Assembly: GCA_029962745.1 (NCBI GenBank)
Contig: CM057158.1
Location: 14,561,173-14,625,172, forward strand
Reading direction: 5' to 3'
Length of the DNA stretch: 64,000 nucleotides
Origin: Echinometra lucunter
Taxonomy: Eukaryota; Echinodermata; Echinoidea; Camarodonta; Echinometridae
Position 1 is the stretch's first letter; every line of letters begins with the position of its first letter. Below are positions 1-10,294 of this stretch, one piece after another. Made by a program: the position numbers and the translations under genes. The notes beneath the pieces were generated by a model. The model was given only the letters and a program-made list of their open reading frames with translations, did no database searches and was not told the origin of the DNA.

Positions 1-275
1 GAGTTTCGCTGCTTAATGACGTCAGAGGTCAATTCTCATTTCCGCCTGAACCAAGATTCCGCGCGCTGAGCTGCCGATGGCCGGCCCCTCGTGTACGCTA
101 GAATGACCCCAGCCTGCTGTACTTCCAGCAGAGCTCCATCGCACGCCTCGCATTCACCGGCGAAGAGAAGGCAGTATGAAAGGAGACACTTTTTTCTTCG
201 CTGGTGAAGTGAAGAATACATGTTCGTAAAGTTAAGCGGTGAACTTCAACGGGTAAAGGGGAAGAGCTCACTGTG
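1..275. promoter_or_regulatory. CpG-bearing island, possible promoter or exon edge
   Basis: This stretch is visibly richer in G, C and CpG (CGCGCGC, GGCCGGCCCC, CACCGGCG) than the AT-rich DNA after it, and it opens with a perfect CRE. A 25-codon open frame (about 102-176, + strand) reads NDPSLLYFQQSSIARLAFTG... between stops, and the minus strand is also open for 61 codons (36-221). Neither frame matches a family I know. The window starts here, so it could be the cut end of an exon, a 5' leader or a promoter. Coding potential is unresolved. Confidence 0.3.
17..24. promoter_or_regulatory. CRE palindrome TGACGTCA
   Basis: A perfect 8-bp palindromic cAMP-response element (the CREB/ATF-type bZIP site) lies inside the CpG-bearing island at the left edge. 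A CpG-containing CRE in a GC-richer stretch fits a promoter-proximal element, but occupancy is not shown by sequence. Confidence 0.4.
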
Positions 276-1646
276 AAAGGGGTATTACAGAAGAGAAGAG
301 ACATGCAGACTGAGAAAAGGAAAGAAAGGTTAGAGGGCAAAAGATGGCGGAGAAAAGAAAGGGGAGAAAACGAGAGATACGTAGATGGGAAGGATGCGAG
401 AGAATCGTACTGTTTTCATACTGCGGCCTAAATTTGGGGCGCTCAAAGAGTGTACCAGATTCAGGCTGCCCCAATGCAATTTATATGGCCATTTAGACCT
501 CCGAGCTGCATGCGACATTGTCAAACAATGTTAAGTTCCGAGTGTGACTGGTGGATGTATACCATTATGACGTTATAATGTTAATCTATGCCAGTTATGC
601 TTAACATTATGACATCCTTTACAGCCTACATGTACATGTATAACAAATAATTTGATTACCTCACCAAACTTAGACTGGCCTAAATCAGTGCTACCGTACA
701 CACTGAAGTTGCTCCTGGGGCACTCCAAATTTAGGGTGCTCCAAATCTAGGATGCCCCAAATAAACCATGCATACTGGAAGTTGGTGCACGTGAGGAAGT
801 TGGGTACATTGCAATATAAAATGTACATCTGAGAAAACAAAATCTTGATTTATAGCCAATAATCCACAGATTTATATTGTATATTTGTGATATTGCAATA
901 CTGCCCTCTGAAGTCAGGAAGGGCAGACTTCACTGTGGCATGCTCAATCACTGCTACGTCGTTGGCTGCAATGAGTAACATAACGTCTCGGGTCACCGTC
1001 AGGGATTGTGTAGTTTATTGTTCATGTAGACCCATAGTTTGGGGGCAGTTGTATTGCTCACCCATTTTTTTTTTTTTTTTTGCTTGTCAGAAAATTTTAG
1101 GGAATGTGTTCTTGTCCTCTACACATTTGAAGAGACCTTTCCTCCCAAATTATCTTATAACTGAATTAACCCCCCCCCCCCCCCGGTGCATTTCAGAAAG
1201 TTTCTTATGTTGTTTTCCTATTCATTGCCTAAAGAACATATTCCAGACTGAGTCTGGATCAATATATCTACAACCTCAAACACTGTTCATGCTCTTACTT
1301 CATTCAGCAAGATTGCATCACATCTGCAGTGCACAGATTTTGACATTTGTATTCTACATGTATGCTAGTCTAAATCAAGAGATCAAGAAATGTAATAAAT
1401 ATAAACCATGTTCACTTATCATTACATTCAACTGATTTACTTGGGGACAGGGTAACTGTGTATTTCATTATTCCACAATGCTGATCGCCAGAGCAGCAAT
1501 AACTTTTTAAAAATATATATTTTTATGTTTTATTAAACATAACTTGCCATAACTGACATTATTGAAGGTTTCATTACAGAACATACAACATGTGAAATGA
1601 CAGTAGTGATGCAAACACAGCAAGATAGCAAGAGGGTAACACTTCT
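276..1646. other. unassigned AT-rich DNA
   Basis: I see no gene here. The stretch contains a poly-T run (about 1064-1081) and a 15-base poly-C run (1170-1184). A short motif AAATTTGGGGC/CTCCAAATTTAGGG occurs in opposite orientations near 427-444 and 717-745. A 182-codon open frame across 887-1435 spans both homopolymers, is cysteine-rich and has no recognisable domain. I treat it as chance. Confidence 0.5.
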
Positions 1647-1796
1647 GGGCCCCGTCTTACAAAGAGTTGTAATTTATTCAAATCGATCGCAACTTTGAGA
1701 TTGATCTCAACTCGTATCTCTTAAGTATACAGTTGGGCTCAATCTCAAAGTTGCGATCAATTTGAATCAATCGCAGCTCTTTGTAAGACGGGGCCC
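1647..1796. mobile_element. palindromic MITE, GGGCCCCGTCTTACAAAGAG ends
   Basis: The 150-bp unit is an inverted repeat along nearly its whole length. The left end begins GGGCCCCGTCTTACAAAGAG and the right end is its reverse complement. The arms continue inward through AATC(G/A)ATCGCAACTTTGAGATTGA to a short centre near 1720. No coding capacity is present. Elements with this CCCCGTCTTACAAAGAG end are, to my recollection, common short non-autonomous DNA elements in marine deuterostomes. The target-site duplication is not clear. Confidence 0.75.
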
Positions 1797-3261
1797 TGCT
1801 CTGCATTGCATTTACGTTCGGCCGTGCCCACTTATGCCGTTCTGTGGTTTTATGCATTCAGACACATGGACAGTAATTCTTTGAGTTCTAGGTAAGTTTG
1901 AAACATTGCTCAGAGTTTTGTCATACAAAGTTTCTCTACATCAATTCGTTAGTGTACAGACACAGAAATTCATCATATAGCTATGATTTTTTGTGTTTGA
2001 AAATGGGGTTAATGCAGACTTAAAAAAACCCAAAATGACTCAAGAAGTATGTGCGAAGTGCTGATTTAATGACGTTGATGCTGATACTGATACTGATAGC
2101 TTTCATACAGTGTATTAGCTATTGGGTCAGGACTACAAGCCTTAGTCGCTTTTGATGAAATGTGCTTTCAACTTGAATACAACACTCAAATTCACAAGAG
2201 GTTTAAACTTTCAAGTGTAAAAAACGTGCTTGTCCCTTACATGTACACATATTTACTCTTATATGCTTATTTTATTTACATAAACCATGGTCTAGAGTTA
2301 TAATGTAAACAAACACAGCATTTACAATGTAAACAAACATTTACTATGTAAACAAACAGTAAGTTGTGGATTCAGGCAAGTGTATGTTTACAATTTATGT
2401 TTAATGTATTATAACTATAGTAGTCTAGAAAAATTTCACATCCAAAAGTAAGGGAACCACATTTGCCATTTTTACTGTTGTAATATGAGTTATACCAAGG
2501 ATCCACACCAACTTTTTTTCGTAGAGGGTCTGGATTTGTTTTTAGGGCCCAATAGCATTGCGCCCCTTGTAAATTTTGCAAAGATTATGGGGTCCTAGTG
2601 TCTTGGACACTTAATGTGGAGCCTTGGTCACTGCCTTGTGTCCAGTTCATTCTATAGGGTACCTTCATATGTTTGTTGGTCATCTGCAGAATTTTTAGAA
2701 GATTATTATGTACTTGATTTTATGTGCATATACATTTCAAAAGTTTTTTTTTTTTTTTTCTAAACAGTAATCAAAGTTGAACCAAGTTGTACATGTAAAT
2801 GTGTCCCTGCTGAAAATGATTTGTTACGTATTCCAGTTTTACCCTTTTTTTTTTTTTCCTTTTTTTTTTTTAGTGTTCATAGCAGTTGTTATTTAGATCA
2901 TTTTGAAATTTGTACCTGGTAATTTTCATTTTATTCTTATTTAGCTTAGTAATTACACAACACTGTATCCTAATTCTAAAAAACAAGTAAGAGTTGGAGG
3001 AATCCCTCTAGCTGACCTGTTCCATATTATATAGAAATCAAATATAAGCAAAATCCTGGAGATAGGAATGTGTAATTTCATCAACTTCTATAGACTCTCT
3101 TCCATTAATGAATCTCACAATATCATCTACATAATTCTTTATATTTGCCTGGTTGTGGAAGAAGAACCTGTCAGCGAAGAATATTCAGCTCTTGTATCCA
3201 TGCCAAATATCGTTCAGATCATGCTTTTGATTTCTGCTGGTACTAAAGTACAACTTTGTGT
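1797..3261. other. unassigned AT-rich DNA
   Basis: No gene is seen. Poly-T runs occur at about 2742-2760 and 2846-2872, and a forkhead-type motif triplet (listed separately) lies at 2305-2358. Open frames of 69-70 codons have no recognisable content. Confidence 0.5.
2305..2358 (+). promoter_or_regulatory. three tandem forkhead-type sites
   Basis: The 11-mer GTAAACAAACA occurs three times (2305-2315, 2329-2339, 2348-2358), embedded in a degenerate tandem unit of 19-24 bp (ATTTAC.ATGTAAACAAAC). GTAAACA is the core recognised by forkhead (Fox) factors. This could be a functional homotypic cluster or simply a small minisatellite that happens to contain the core. Confidence 0.4.
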
Positions 3262-3790
3262 CAGCCACCGAGGTGGCTAGGGGATACTTAGTGGTGTCTG
3301 TCTGTCCGTTGTCTGTCTGTTCATCCATTGTCTGTCTGTGACCTTATAGAACTTGAATAACTTTGCGACCATTTACCTGTTTGTAACTAAACTTGGATGG
3401 TGATGCCCTACAGGGACCTCAATGTTAATTGTGGGTCAAAGGTCATGTTTGTAGGTCAAAGGTCATGTTTGTAGGTCAAAGGTCATGTTTGTAGGTCAAA
3501 GGTCAAATGAGGTAAAATGTTAAAATTTACCTGCAAGTTTCTGCTGGGGTTAGTAACTTTTGAACCACGAGTCCATTTGTAACCAAACTTGGGTGGTAGA
3601 TACCTAACAGAGACTTCAGCGTTATAATTTGAGGGTCAAAGGTCATGTATGTAGGTCAAATATCAAATGAGGTCAAATGTTGAAATTAAGCCCATACTTG
3701 GATGGTAGATGGCTTGCGGAGGCCTCAGTGTTATTTGGAGTCAAAGGTCAAATGAGGTCGATTTGTTACAATTCACCTACAACAGGAATG
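3262..3790 (+). repeat. dispersed GGTCAAAGGTCA repeat, copy 1
   Basis: This repeat contains recurring phrases (AAACTTGGATGGTAGATGCC, GGGTTAGTAACTTT, GGTCAAATGAGGTCAAATG) that are shared with 6470-6960 and, on the opposite strand, 8895-9235. It starts near the dyad AGCCACC-GA-GGTGGCT (3263-3278) followed by a TGTCTGTC-rich stretch. It has no open frame of note. It is probably a decayed mobile element or element fragment of unknown class. Confidence 0.6.
3433..3505 (+). promoter_or_regulatory. array of four DR1 nuclear-receptor motifs
   Basis: Four copies of (A/G)GGTCA-A-AGGTCA start at 3433, 3453, 3473 and 3493, exactly 20 bp apart. The unit is GTAGGTCAAAGGTCATGTTT. A direct repeat of AGGTCA with one spacer base is the consensus site for RXR heterodimers, HNF4 and COUP-TF-type receptors. 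A fifth DR1 is at 3633-3645. The array lies inside a dispersed repeat, so its regulatory role is inference. Confidence 0.6.
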
Positions 3791-3819
3791 ATTGCACATG
3801 ATCATGGCTAGAGACATCG

Positions 3820-3975
3820 TCGCCTGGCTGGCAGAATGGCGGTAACGTGCGCGCAAGGAGTATGTTATACATCCCCTGGCTGGCAGAAGGGCGGTAACAT
3901 GCACGCACACCATACATTCCAAGTAGCGCGTGCTCGAGCTTCCGCCCTTCTGCCAGCCAGGTGAAGACATTACGG
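3820..3975. mobile_element. short CCTGGCTGGCAGAAGGG element, copy 1
   Basis: CCTGGCTGGCAGAATGGCGG opens the unit at 3823, and CCGCCCTTCTGCCAGCCAGG closes it at about 3961 in inverse orientation. A third, internal copy of the end motif is at about 3880. A related element with the same architecture lies at 23012-23180. The element is non-coding and about 150 bp long. GACAT occurs outside both ends and might be a relic of a target duplication. Confidence 0.65.
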
Positions 3976-5275
3976 CTATTGCCTTGTTAGAGACTGTAAT
4001 ATCCTCATGCATTTTATAATAAAAGCAAGGTTGCATTAGATTCAAATTTATTTCAAGGGCATTGTGTCTTTAAAATTTTCAGTCTTCACAACATAAGTCC
4101 ATATGTACTACTTGGAAAATATTTGTACTAAAAACACTTTTTAATTTGCAAATCACTTCATCTGTAACAACAATAACAATAACCATGCGTAACAAACTAA
4201 GAATATACTTATAAAATCTATATATTTGAATATATCATCTACAATCAAAGAAATTTGATGAAAAAATACCAGTAAAGCTCATCCAAACTAGGAGCAACCT
4301 TTATATTGATTATGAACACAGCTCTTAATAACTGTCTTGAAAATTGAAATTGAGGTCATTGTTTGATAGTTTAAGTAGTTTTTTTTTTTGAAAATGGTTA
4401 ATACTTTATGATTATCCTCTTTCATCAGAAACTGTCTCAGACTGTCTCCTAATGTGCTGATTACGTGCCTTTTACGGGAAAGCGTGAGGTTTAATGAAAT
4501 TTAATTTCCATACTGTTTAATCAGCTGACAGGTAGTCATGATCTAGGATTGCTTTTTGTGAGATGAATAATTAATGCAAACCGTGATGCATCATCTGGTT
4601 TTGCCGAGCTGCAAGTGTTGCTCCTAGACTAAGTATTTTATGCGACCTTTTAAGCGGGAGACAAACGGCATGAAGTAAAACAATTAGTGCTGGGGTTTGG
4701 CTCCGGCATTACCAAACATCATGAATTATTAGTGATTTCATCCTAGTTTTTTTCTTTGTCAACTTGTTATTTCAACAGGAGAGGTCTGAAGTAAAAAAAG
4801 TAATTTGCAAGTATGGATTCACTACAAAAACTGAGCAATAGGAGGAAAGTCATATCAAACATAGGCAAAGCTTAGACTTCAGTCTTATTTCTTCTGTTAG
4901 ATTTGACTGTGCTTGTTTCAAATTTTATTGGGATTGTAGAGCACCAGAAAAAAATTGTAGGTCTTTGAGAAAGAGATGATGATTACTTAGAATTCCAGCT
5001 TGTGAAGAAAAAGACATTGTTTGCTTGTAATGCTAATAATTGACTCAGTGCATGGTGGTACACTGTAGGAGCATTTTAGGTCAGGTGAAGAGAGTAAAGT
5101 TAATATTATTGAAACTTTTATAACGAGGTACATGTACATGGAAGATGGAAATAATGTTGGTGTCAGAGAGGGACTTCCATACTCAAATTTCTTGCTTCCC
5201 CCCCAAAAAAAATTCTTCTTAGGGTGTGTTTATTGGCATGACTTATTTTCTAGAAATTAGAAACAGGTACTTAAA
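3976..5275. other. unassigned AT-rich DNA with one motif-dense stretch
   Basis: No gene is seen. The stretch at about 4430-4770 differs in texture. It has several homeodomain-type cores (TAATTAATGCAAA at 4568-4580, CAATTAG at 4681-4687, GAATTATTAG near 4722) and little simple sequence, so it is listed as a possible regulatory element. Confidence 0.45.
4430..4770. promoter_or_regulatory. homeodomain/POU motif-rich stretch
   Basis: Within 340 bp there is a compound TAATTAATGCAAA (homeodomain core joined to a POU-type ATGCAAA), two further ATTA-core sites, and non-repetitive text with moderate CpG content (ACGTGCC, TTACGGG, AAGCGTG). This resembles a conserved non-coding element. Only conservation data could confirm it. 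Confidence 0.25.
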
Positions 5276-5702
5276 TTGCGAACACAGATTGCGCTCATGG
5301 CAGTTGGTCTCTGTGGATGCCGTGTTTATTGTCGCGGTTTTGAGTTCCGGAATCCTGGCCCAAGCCTGTTGCCTCTGTGCAACTGCATAGCGCAAGATGA
5401 CCTGGGAAAGAAAGGTCAAATCTGGTGCTTATTGCTTTTTATCTGAACCGGAAACAGGAGTTCGAAGATCCGAAGTGAAACACGACTCAAATCGCACTGT
5501 TTATCGCTGTGACTCGAGTCACAGATCTGGTTCACTTGGTAATCAAATCCCCATATTTTGTTTGACTCAAGTCTATGATGCTAGTCGGGTAATTAAGTTG
5601 CCGTCGTGTTTTACGAGGGTAACAGGTAAGCTAGTCGGGGACTTGGATGGCTTATTAGTAGTTTGGCCGCCCCGATTAACACATCCTAAGATGAATGGTT
5701 AA
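5276..5702. other. GC-richer unique stretch with palindrome and splice-donor look-alike
   Basis: The composition shifts to moderate GC with CpGs. A 101-codon open frame (5397-5702, + strand) starts at ATGACCTGGGAAAG and has no recognisable domain. A strong donor-like ACAG|GTAAGC at about 5624 sits inside it, so a small exon cannot be excluded. The stretch also has ETS-type cores (TTCCGGAA, ACCGGAAAC) and an 18-bp palindrome at 5507-5524. An enhancer or non-coding exon fits as well as a coding exon. Confidence 0.3.
5507..5524. promoter_or_regulatory. 18-bp perfect palindrome CTGTGACTCGAGTCACAG
   Basis: The sequence reads the same on both strands. It contains an E-box-type CTCGAG core flanked by TGACTC half-sites like those bound by bZIP factors. 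It lies in unique, GC-richer sequence rather than in a recognised repeat. Factor identity is not determinable. Confidence 0.4.
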
Positions 5703-5947
5703 AGGAGCCTAACATCCTGAAGATTAAAATGAATTAAAGGAAACTCTAGACTACTGAATAAGTGTAGGTATGCTGAATAAGTGAAGGGCCAAAGTCAAAT
5801 ATCTAGCTTATTTTTTGAGTTCGTTCCACCATCTGTACAAACTAAGTAGACCATGCTCATTTTCAAGCTTAAAGCATAACACACAATATTCAAGAGGTCT
5901 ACCTCAAAAAATTAGTAGCGAAAGCTTCCAAATCCAAGATGGCGTCC

Positions 5948-5964
5948 AAAATGGCCGCCATTTT
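5948..5964. promoter_or_regulatory. YY1-type dyad AAAATGGCCGCCATTTT
   Basis: A 17-base dyad with one central base carries two opposed ATGGC cores of the kind bound by YY1, with another AAGATGGCG immediately upstream (about 5936). It sits inside the left arm of the foldback element, so it is repeat-borne. Confidence 0.4.
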
Positions 5965-6469
5965 GACAGAATTTGAATGTTTCAAGATAAAATTCGATAG
6001 AAACATCCAATTGCAACAAAATTGGTCTCATCTGAAAGAGAATTAAATTCCCTACAGTTTGATGCCATTTGTGAGTAATGTCAAAGTAATTCGGTCCAGA
6101 TATTTAGTCAAAAACTGTGTTTTTTTGACATTTTTTCCCAAAAACTGAAAAATTGCAAAATGCATGATTTAGCATAAATCAAGAAAAAATTTAAGAATTG
6201 TCTTGAAACCTTCCAGAAAACTTTCTTGATATTCAATAATCATCTGTGGAAAATTAGAAAGCAATACCATTCTCCGTTCTAAAGTTATAATGTCTCAAAC
6301 TTGAAAACTCATATTTTATAAATTTCTCTTCTTGCATATGCATGTGTTATATTCCCATAGACTATAATGCATTAACATGCATGTTGCCCTGTACAAAAGT
6401 GCAGACGTGGATTTTCGCTCTACAAACCAAGAAGGCCATGCTTATATTTGTGCTTATTGACATGTTTGT

Positions 6470-6960
6470 AAATAAACTTGGATGATAGATGCCTTACACA
6501 AACTCCAGTGTTATTGGGGAGTCAAAGGTCACATATGTAGGTCAAAGGTCAAATGAGGTCAAATGTTAACATTTTCCGTGCATATTTCTACTGGGGTTGG
6601 TAACTTTAGAACCATAAGTCCATTTGTAATCAAACTTGGATAGTAGATGCCTTTCAGGGACATAACTGGTATTTGAGGGTCAAATGTCATGTATGTAGGT
6701 CAAAGGTCAAATGGTAAAATATTCATGCATATTTCTACTGGGGTTGGTAAGTTTAGAACCATAAGTCCATTTATAACAAAACTTGAATGGTAATTACCCT
6801 TTAAGGACCTCATTGTTATTTAGGGGTCAAAGGTCATGGGTGCAGGTCAAAGGTCAAAGGAGGTCAAATGTTAAAACTTTCCTGGATTTTCTATTGGGGT
6901 TGATAGATTTAGAACGATGACTCCAAACTTAGATGGTAGATGCCCTATATAGGGACCTCA
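6470..6960 (+). repeat. dispersed GGTCAAAGGTCA repeat, copy 2
   Basis: This is the same family as 3262-3790. It has alternating AAACTTGGATRGTAGATGCC, GGGGTTGGTAA and GGTCAAAGGTCA blocks, with several DR1 motifs (for example near 6540 and 6845). It forms the inner left arm of the foldback structure. Confidence 0.65.
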
Positions 6961-8894
6961 ATTCCACATGTTATGGGGCTTGGGTTGTAGGTTTATATCA
7001 TTTGATATTGAATATATGGATGCAAACTTTGCATGAGATACAGGTACATATGTTCTTCACAACTCTTCATTTTGTTGTTGACATAATCATTGTGACTCTT
7101 CCACGTATAAGCAGGGAGCCATAAGCAGAAAATATATTCAGATCATAAAAATTGTTAGAAACTTCAAATTGGAATTAAATAGGTCTCAGATGAAAAGATT
7201 TTTTTTTTACAATTGAATGTCCTTCATGAGGGGTGTTGAGTTACCATGTAATTTATTCTATATTTAGTGGGAAAATATTGTTTTTCTACATACCCCCCCC
7301 CCCCCCATGAAATTAGTGAAAGTGAGAGTAGGGTCAGAAAGCGCCGGGATGGAAAGGTTTCAATATCATTATGTAAATAGATATATGATAGATAGATGAA
7401 ATGGTCCTTATCATCTTGCTTCGCAGCCAATATATAATGGCTATACAATTTTGAATGTGTTATATTCTTTGAAATTACAATTTACACATGTCACATTTAA
7501 TGGAAAGAAAATAATAGCTCTAGAAATATGGTAAAATGGCAGCGAGAGCACTCTTTCAAAGAACACTTTAAATATTCTAGTGTCATTAAGGTATTTTTTC
7601 AACTCATTGGAAGTTGTTCTTTGATTTATCTGGTGCAGTGTGGTTATTGTATTATATAAATGGAATACAACTTAGTACAAAATGACTTCACAAGATAATA
7701 AGCTATCATAAGCATGATTAGTAATAAAAAAATGTCTAATTTCTCATTAGTTAAAAACTCATTATTTGTATATTACAGTTTATTATTCAGCGTAATTATA
7801 TACATCTAAATTTTAATTAGACAGCTAACTTTAAGTTGATTTTAACAGCGGCATAAAAAGTCAATCCATTAAATCCATAAAAATACATGAAATTAACAGT
7901 GTGCATGCATACAAATATCAACAGAAGAAATTGGACCAGTTAATACAAAATAGAATTAAAATACAAATACATACAACATTGTACCTTTGCACTGTCTCTT
8001 ATTCGTGTAGAAATCGGAAACGGCAAAAAGGACTGTTTTGTAACCTTTCTGTTTTTGAAATTTTGGTGCTTTTAATAAATTCTACATAATATTAATGGTA
8101 ACAGGCAATTAAAAAGTGTAGACGCAGCATTCTACATCTCATACTTCCAATAAGCTAATTTTAAGGACTTTCTCATATGTTTTGTAATCTTATTCTAATT
8201 TTTTTCAGGGAGCTGAAAAATTTCACTAGGTGAATACTTTATTTGTAAACAAATTTGTTTACAAATCATGAATTTCTCCCATTAACCTTCTTTATTTGTT
8301 AAGACTCAAGTTGCCAATGAAGATAAAAGCTTAATCCTCAAGGAAAGGATGAATATATCAATAATACGATGTATTTGTATGGTTCAGAGGTACCTTATAC
8401 TATTTCCAGACATCTCAGCTTGTAGATATTTGTTTTACAGGGATTCAGTATATGCAGACACGTGGGGAATCCCAAATAAGTTCCTACTGTGTTGATACCT
8501 ACCATTTTTGCTTTATCATTTTATCAATAAAGTTCAGGATACAATTATCCGTAACTCAAAGTGGGATTGAGACTAATGCATTCTTTGACACAATCCCAAT
8601 GTTTCTAGTTTTTATTCTAATAAGTATTAAAAACAAGGGACTCAAACACGGTGATGGGACACCATGCAGGTGAACTGAACCAGTAAATGGTACGATCAAG
8701 GAGAAACGGGAGAAAACTCTTGAAAATGCCGTTTTCCTAGTGGTTGTCTAAAATAAGTCCTGGGAATATTAAATGTAATATCACTGTCGTTTTCAAAGAA
8801 AATTGTCTTTCAAACCAAATGAAAAATTATCACATTATATTATTAAGCTCGCTGAAATTAAGGATCACAGGTTTTCCGTTCTTTCTGGGCCACC
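6961..8894. other. AT-rich spacer of the foldback element
   Basis: No gene is seen. It contains a poly-T run (about 7199-7209), a 14-base poly-C run (7293-7306) and a 26-bp perfect palindrome at 8241-8266. Small open frames (61-74 codons) show no domain. Near 8888-8900 the phrase GGGCCACCCTGTATAGGG marks the junction with the right arm. Confidence 0.5.
8241..8266. promoter_or_regulatory. 26-bp perfect palindrome with two forkhead cores
   Basis: The 26 bases read identically on both strands. The left half is ATTTGTAAACAAA and the right half is its exact complement. Each half holds a GTAAACA forkhead core, giving two sites back to back. A cruciform or an inverted double site are both possible. 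No surrounding repeat was recognised apart from the foldback spacer. Confidence 0.55.
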
Positions 8895-9235
8895 CTGTAT
8901 AGGGCATCTACCATCCAAGTTTGGAGTCATCGTTCTAAATCTATCAACCCCAATAGAAAATCCAGGAAAGTTTTAACATTTGACCTCCTTTGACCTTTGA
9001 CCTGCACCCATGACTTTTGACCCCCAAATAACAATGAGGTCCTTAAAGGGTAATTACCATTCAAGTTTTGTTATAAATGGACTTATGGTTCTAAACTTAC
9101 CAACCCCAGTAGAAATATGCGTGAATTTTTTACCATTTGACCTTTGACCTACATACATGACCTTTGACCCTCAAATACCAGTTATGTCCCTGAAAGGCAT
9201 CTACTATCCAAGTTTGGTTAAAAATGGACTTCTTG
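8895..9235 (-). repeat. dispersed GGTCAAAGGTCA repeat, copy 3 (inverted)
   Basis: Read on the minus strand it follows copy 2 block for block (AACTTGGATGGTAGATGCCC, GGTCAAAGGAGGTCAAATG, TTACCCTTTAAGGACCTCA). It forms the right inner arm of the foldback structure and carries DR1 motifs in the opposite orientation. Confidence 0.65.
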
Positions 9236-9385
9236 GATCTTGGATTTGGAAGCTTTCGCTACTAATTTTTTGAGGTAGATCTCTTGAATATTGTGTGTTA
9301 TGCTTTAAGCTTGAAAATGAGCATGGTCTACTTAGTTTGTACAGATGGTGGAACGAAACCCCCCTTTTCTGCTTTTGGCCCTCCG

Positions 9386-10294
9386 CTTAGAAGATGATAT
9401 GTTTTCCTGCCTATTGATGTACAATATTCCTTACAAAAAATTGATAAGAGATAAAATGAAGATATTCATGAGCTGATGAATTGACTTTTAGCCCAGACAT
9501 GGATGCAGCCATTTTCTCTATGATGTGACGTAGCAGGTGAACTTGTACATGAAGTAAGTACCAAACTTTAGTTGGAAAGAGTTTTCTGTTCAGGAACAAA
9601 GCCTTTACTTTTCAAGGCAGGAAAATTATAGCTGAAAAGGTAAAAAAAATAATAATTTGGAGTGAAATAAATGAGAGGGAAACAACTGTAAATTAATTAT
9701 TTTTGAAATACTAATATAGCAGTAGACAAACAAATTTTCATTTGTGCGAAATCTTATTCATGCAATTTGTATTCTGATATTTATAGTACAAAAGCAAAAA
9801 ACAGGTGAATGAAATAGGCCTTCTACATTTATAGTTAGCACACAAACGTGAGAAAGAAGCATCCATGAATTTGGAAACATTTTCAAAGCAATCGACTTTG
9901 TATAGTACGTCAAGTCTCAAGAAAGTGGTGATACCACTTTCTTGTTGAGAAAGTAATGTTGAGAAGGTATGATGATTAATTATTGTAGCTTTATACCTTT
10001 CTCTTACTCTTTGATTGGAAATCTTATAGAATAATGGGCAAATATACAATACACTGTACCAGTAAACCTTTTGGAATGACTTAAGTTAATGCTTGGAGTT
10101 CAGTCTCCTTTGATATTGGATGGGCCATGGAGTCCTGGAAGTAGAGGATTTACATTTCAATCTCCAGCGTTAGTCAACTACATTATATGGTCATTGAACA
10201 TACGTATGACAAAAGCAAAAATAGTGGAAATCTTGAAAAATGATGAAAGGGGAAGAAATATAAAAGAAGTCTTAAACATAAAAAAAGTCTGAAG
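9386..10294. other. unassigned AT-rich DNA with a small hairpin
   Basis: No gene is seen. A 27-base hairpin (CAAGAAAGTGGT, loop GAT, then the exact complement) lies at 9918-9944. A 103-codon minus-strand frame (9738-10049) has no recognisable features. Confidence 0.5.

Larger units (their letters stand above)
5770..9385. mobile_element. 3.6-kb foldback composite element
   Basis: The outer arms are inverted copies. 5775-5940 (AAGTGAAGGGCCAAA... to ...AAAGCTTCCAAATCCAAGAT) matches 9240-9380 in reverse. A second pair of arms lies inside: 6618-6955 matches 8895-9232 in reverse and consists of the GGTCAAAGGTCA repeat. The left side carries about 675 bp (5941-6615) missing from the right. About 1.9 kb of AT-rich spacer (6956-8894) separates the arms. 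Either this is one large foldback element or two opposite insertions of the same repeat, the right one deleted. No transposase-like frame is visible. Confidence 0.6.

Noticed and set aside
887..1435. 182-codon frame
   Set aside because: It crosses a poly-T and a poly-C homopolymer, has no domain and no initiation or splice context of note.
3433..3505. CRISPR-like regular repeat
   Set aside because: 20-bp units repeat without unique spacers in eukaryotic-type DNA. It is a minisatellite of DR1 motifs.
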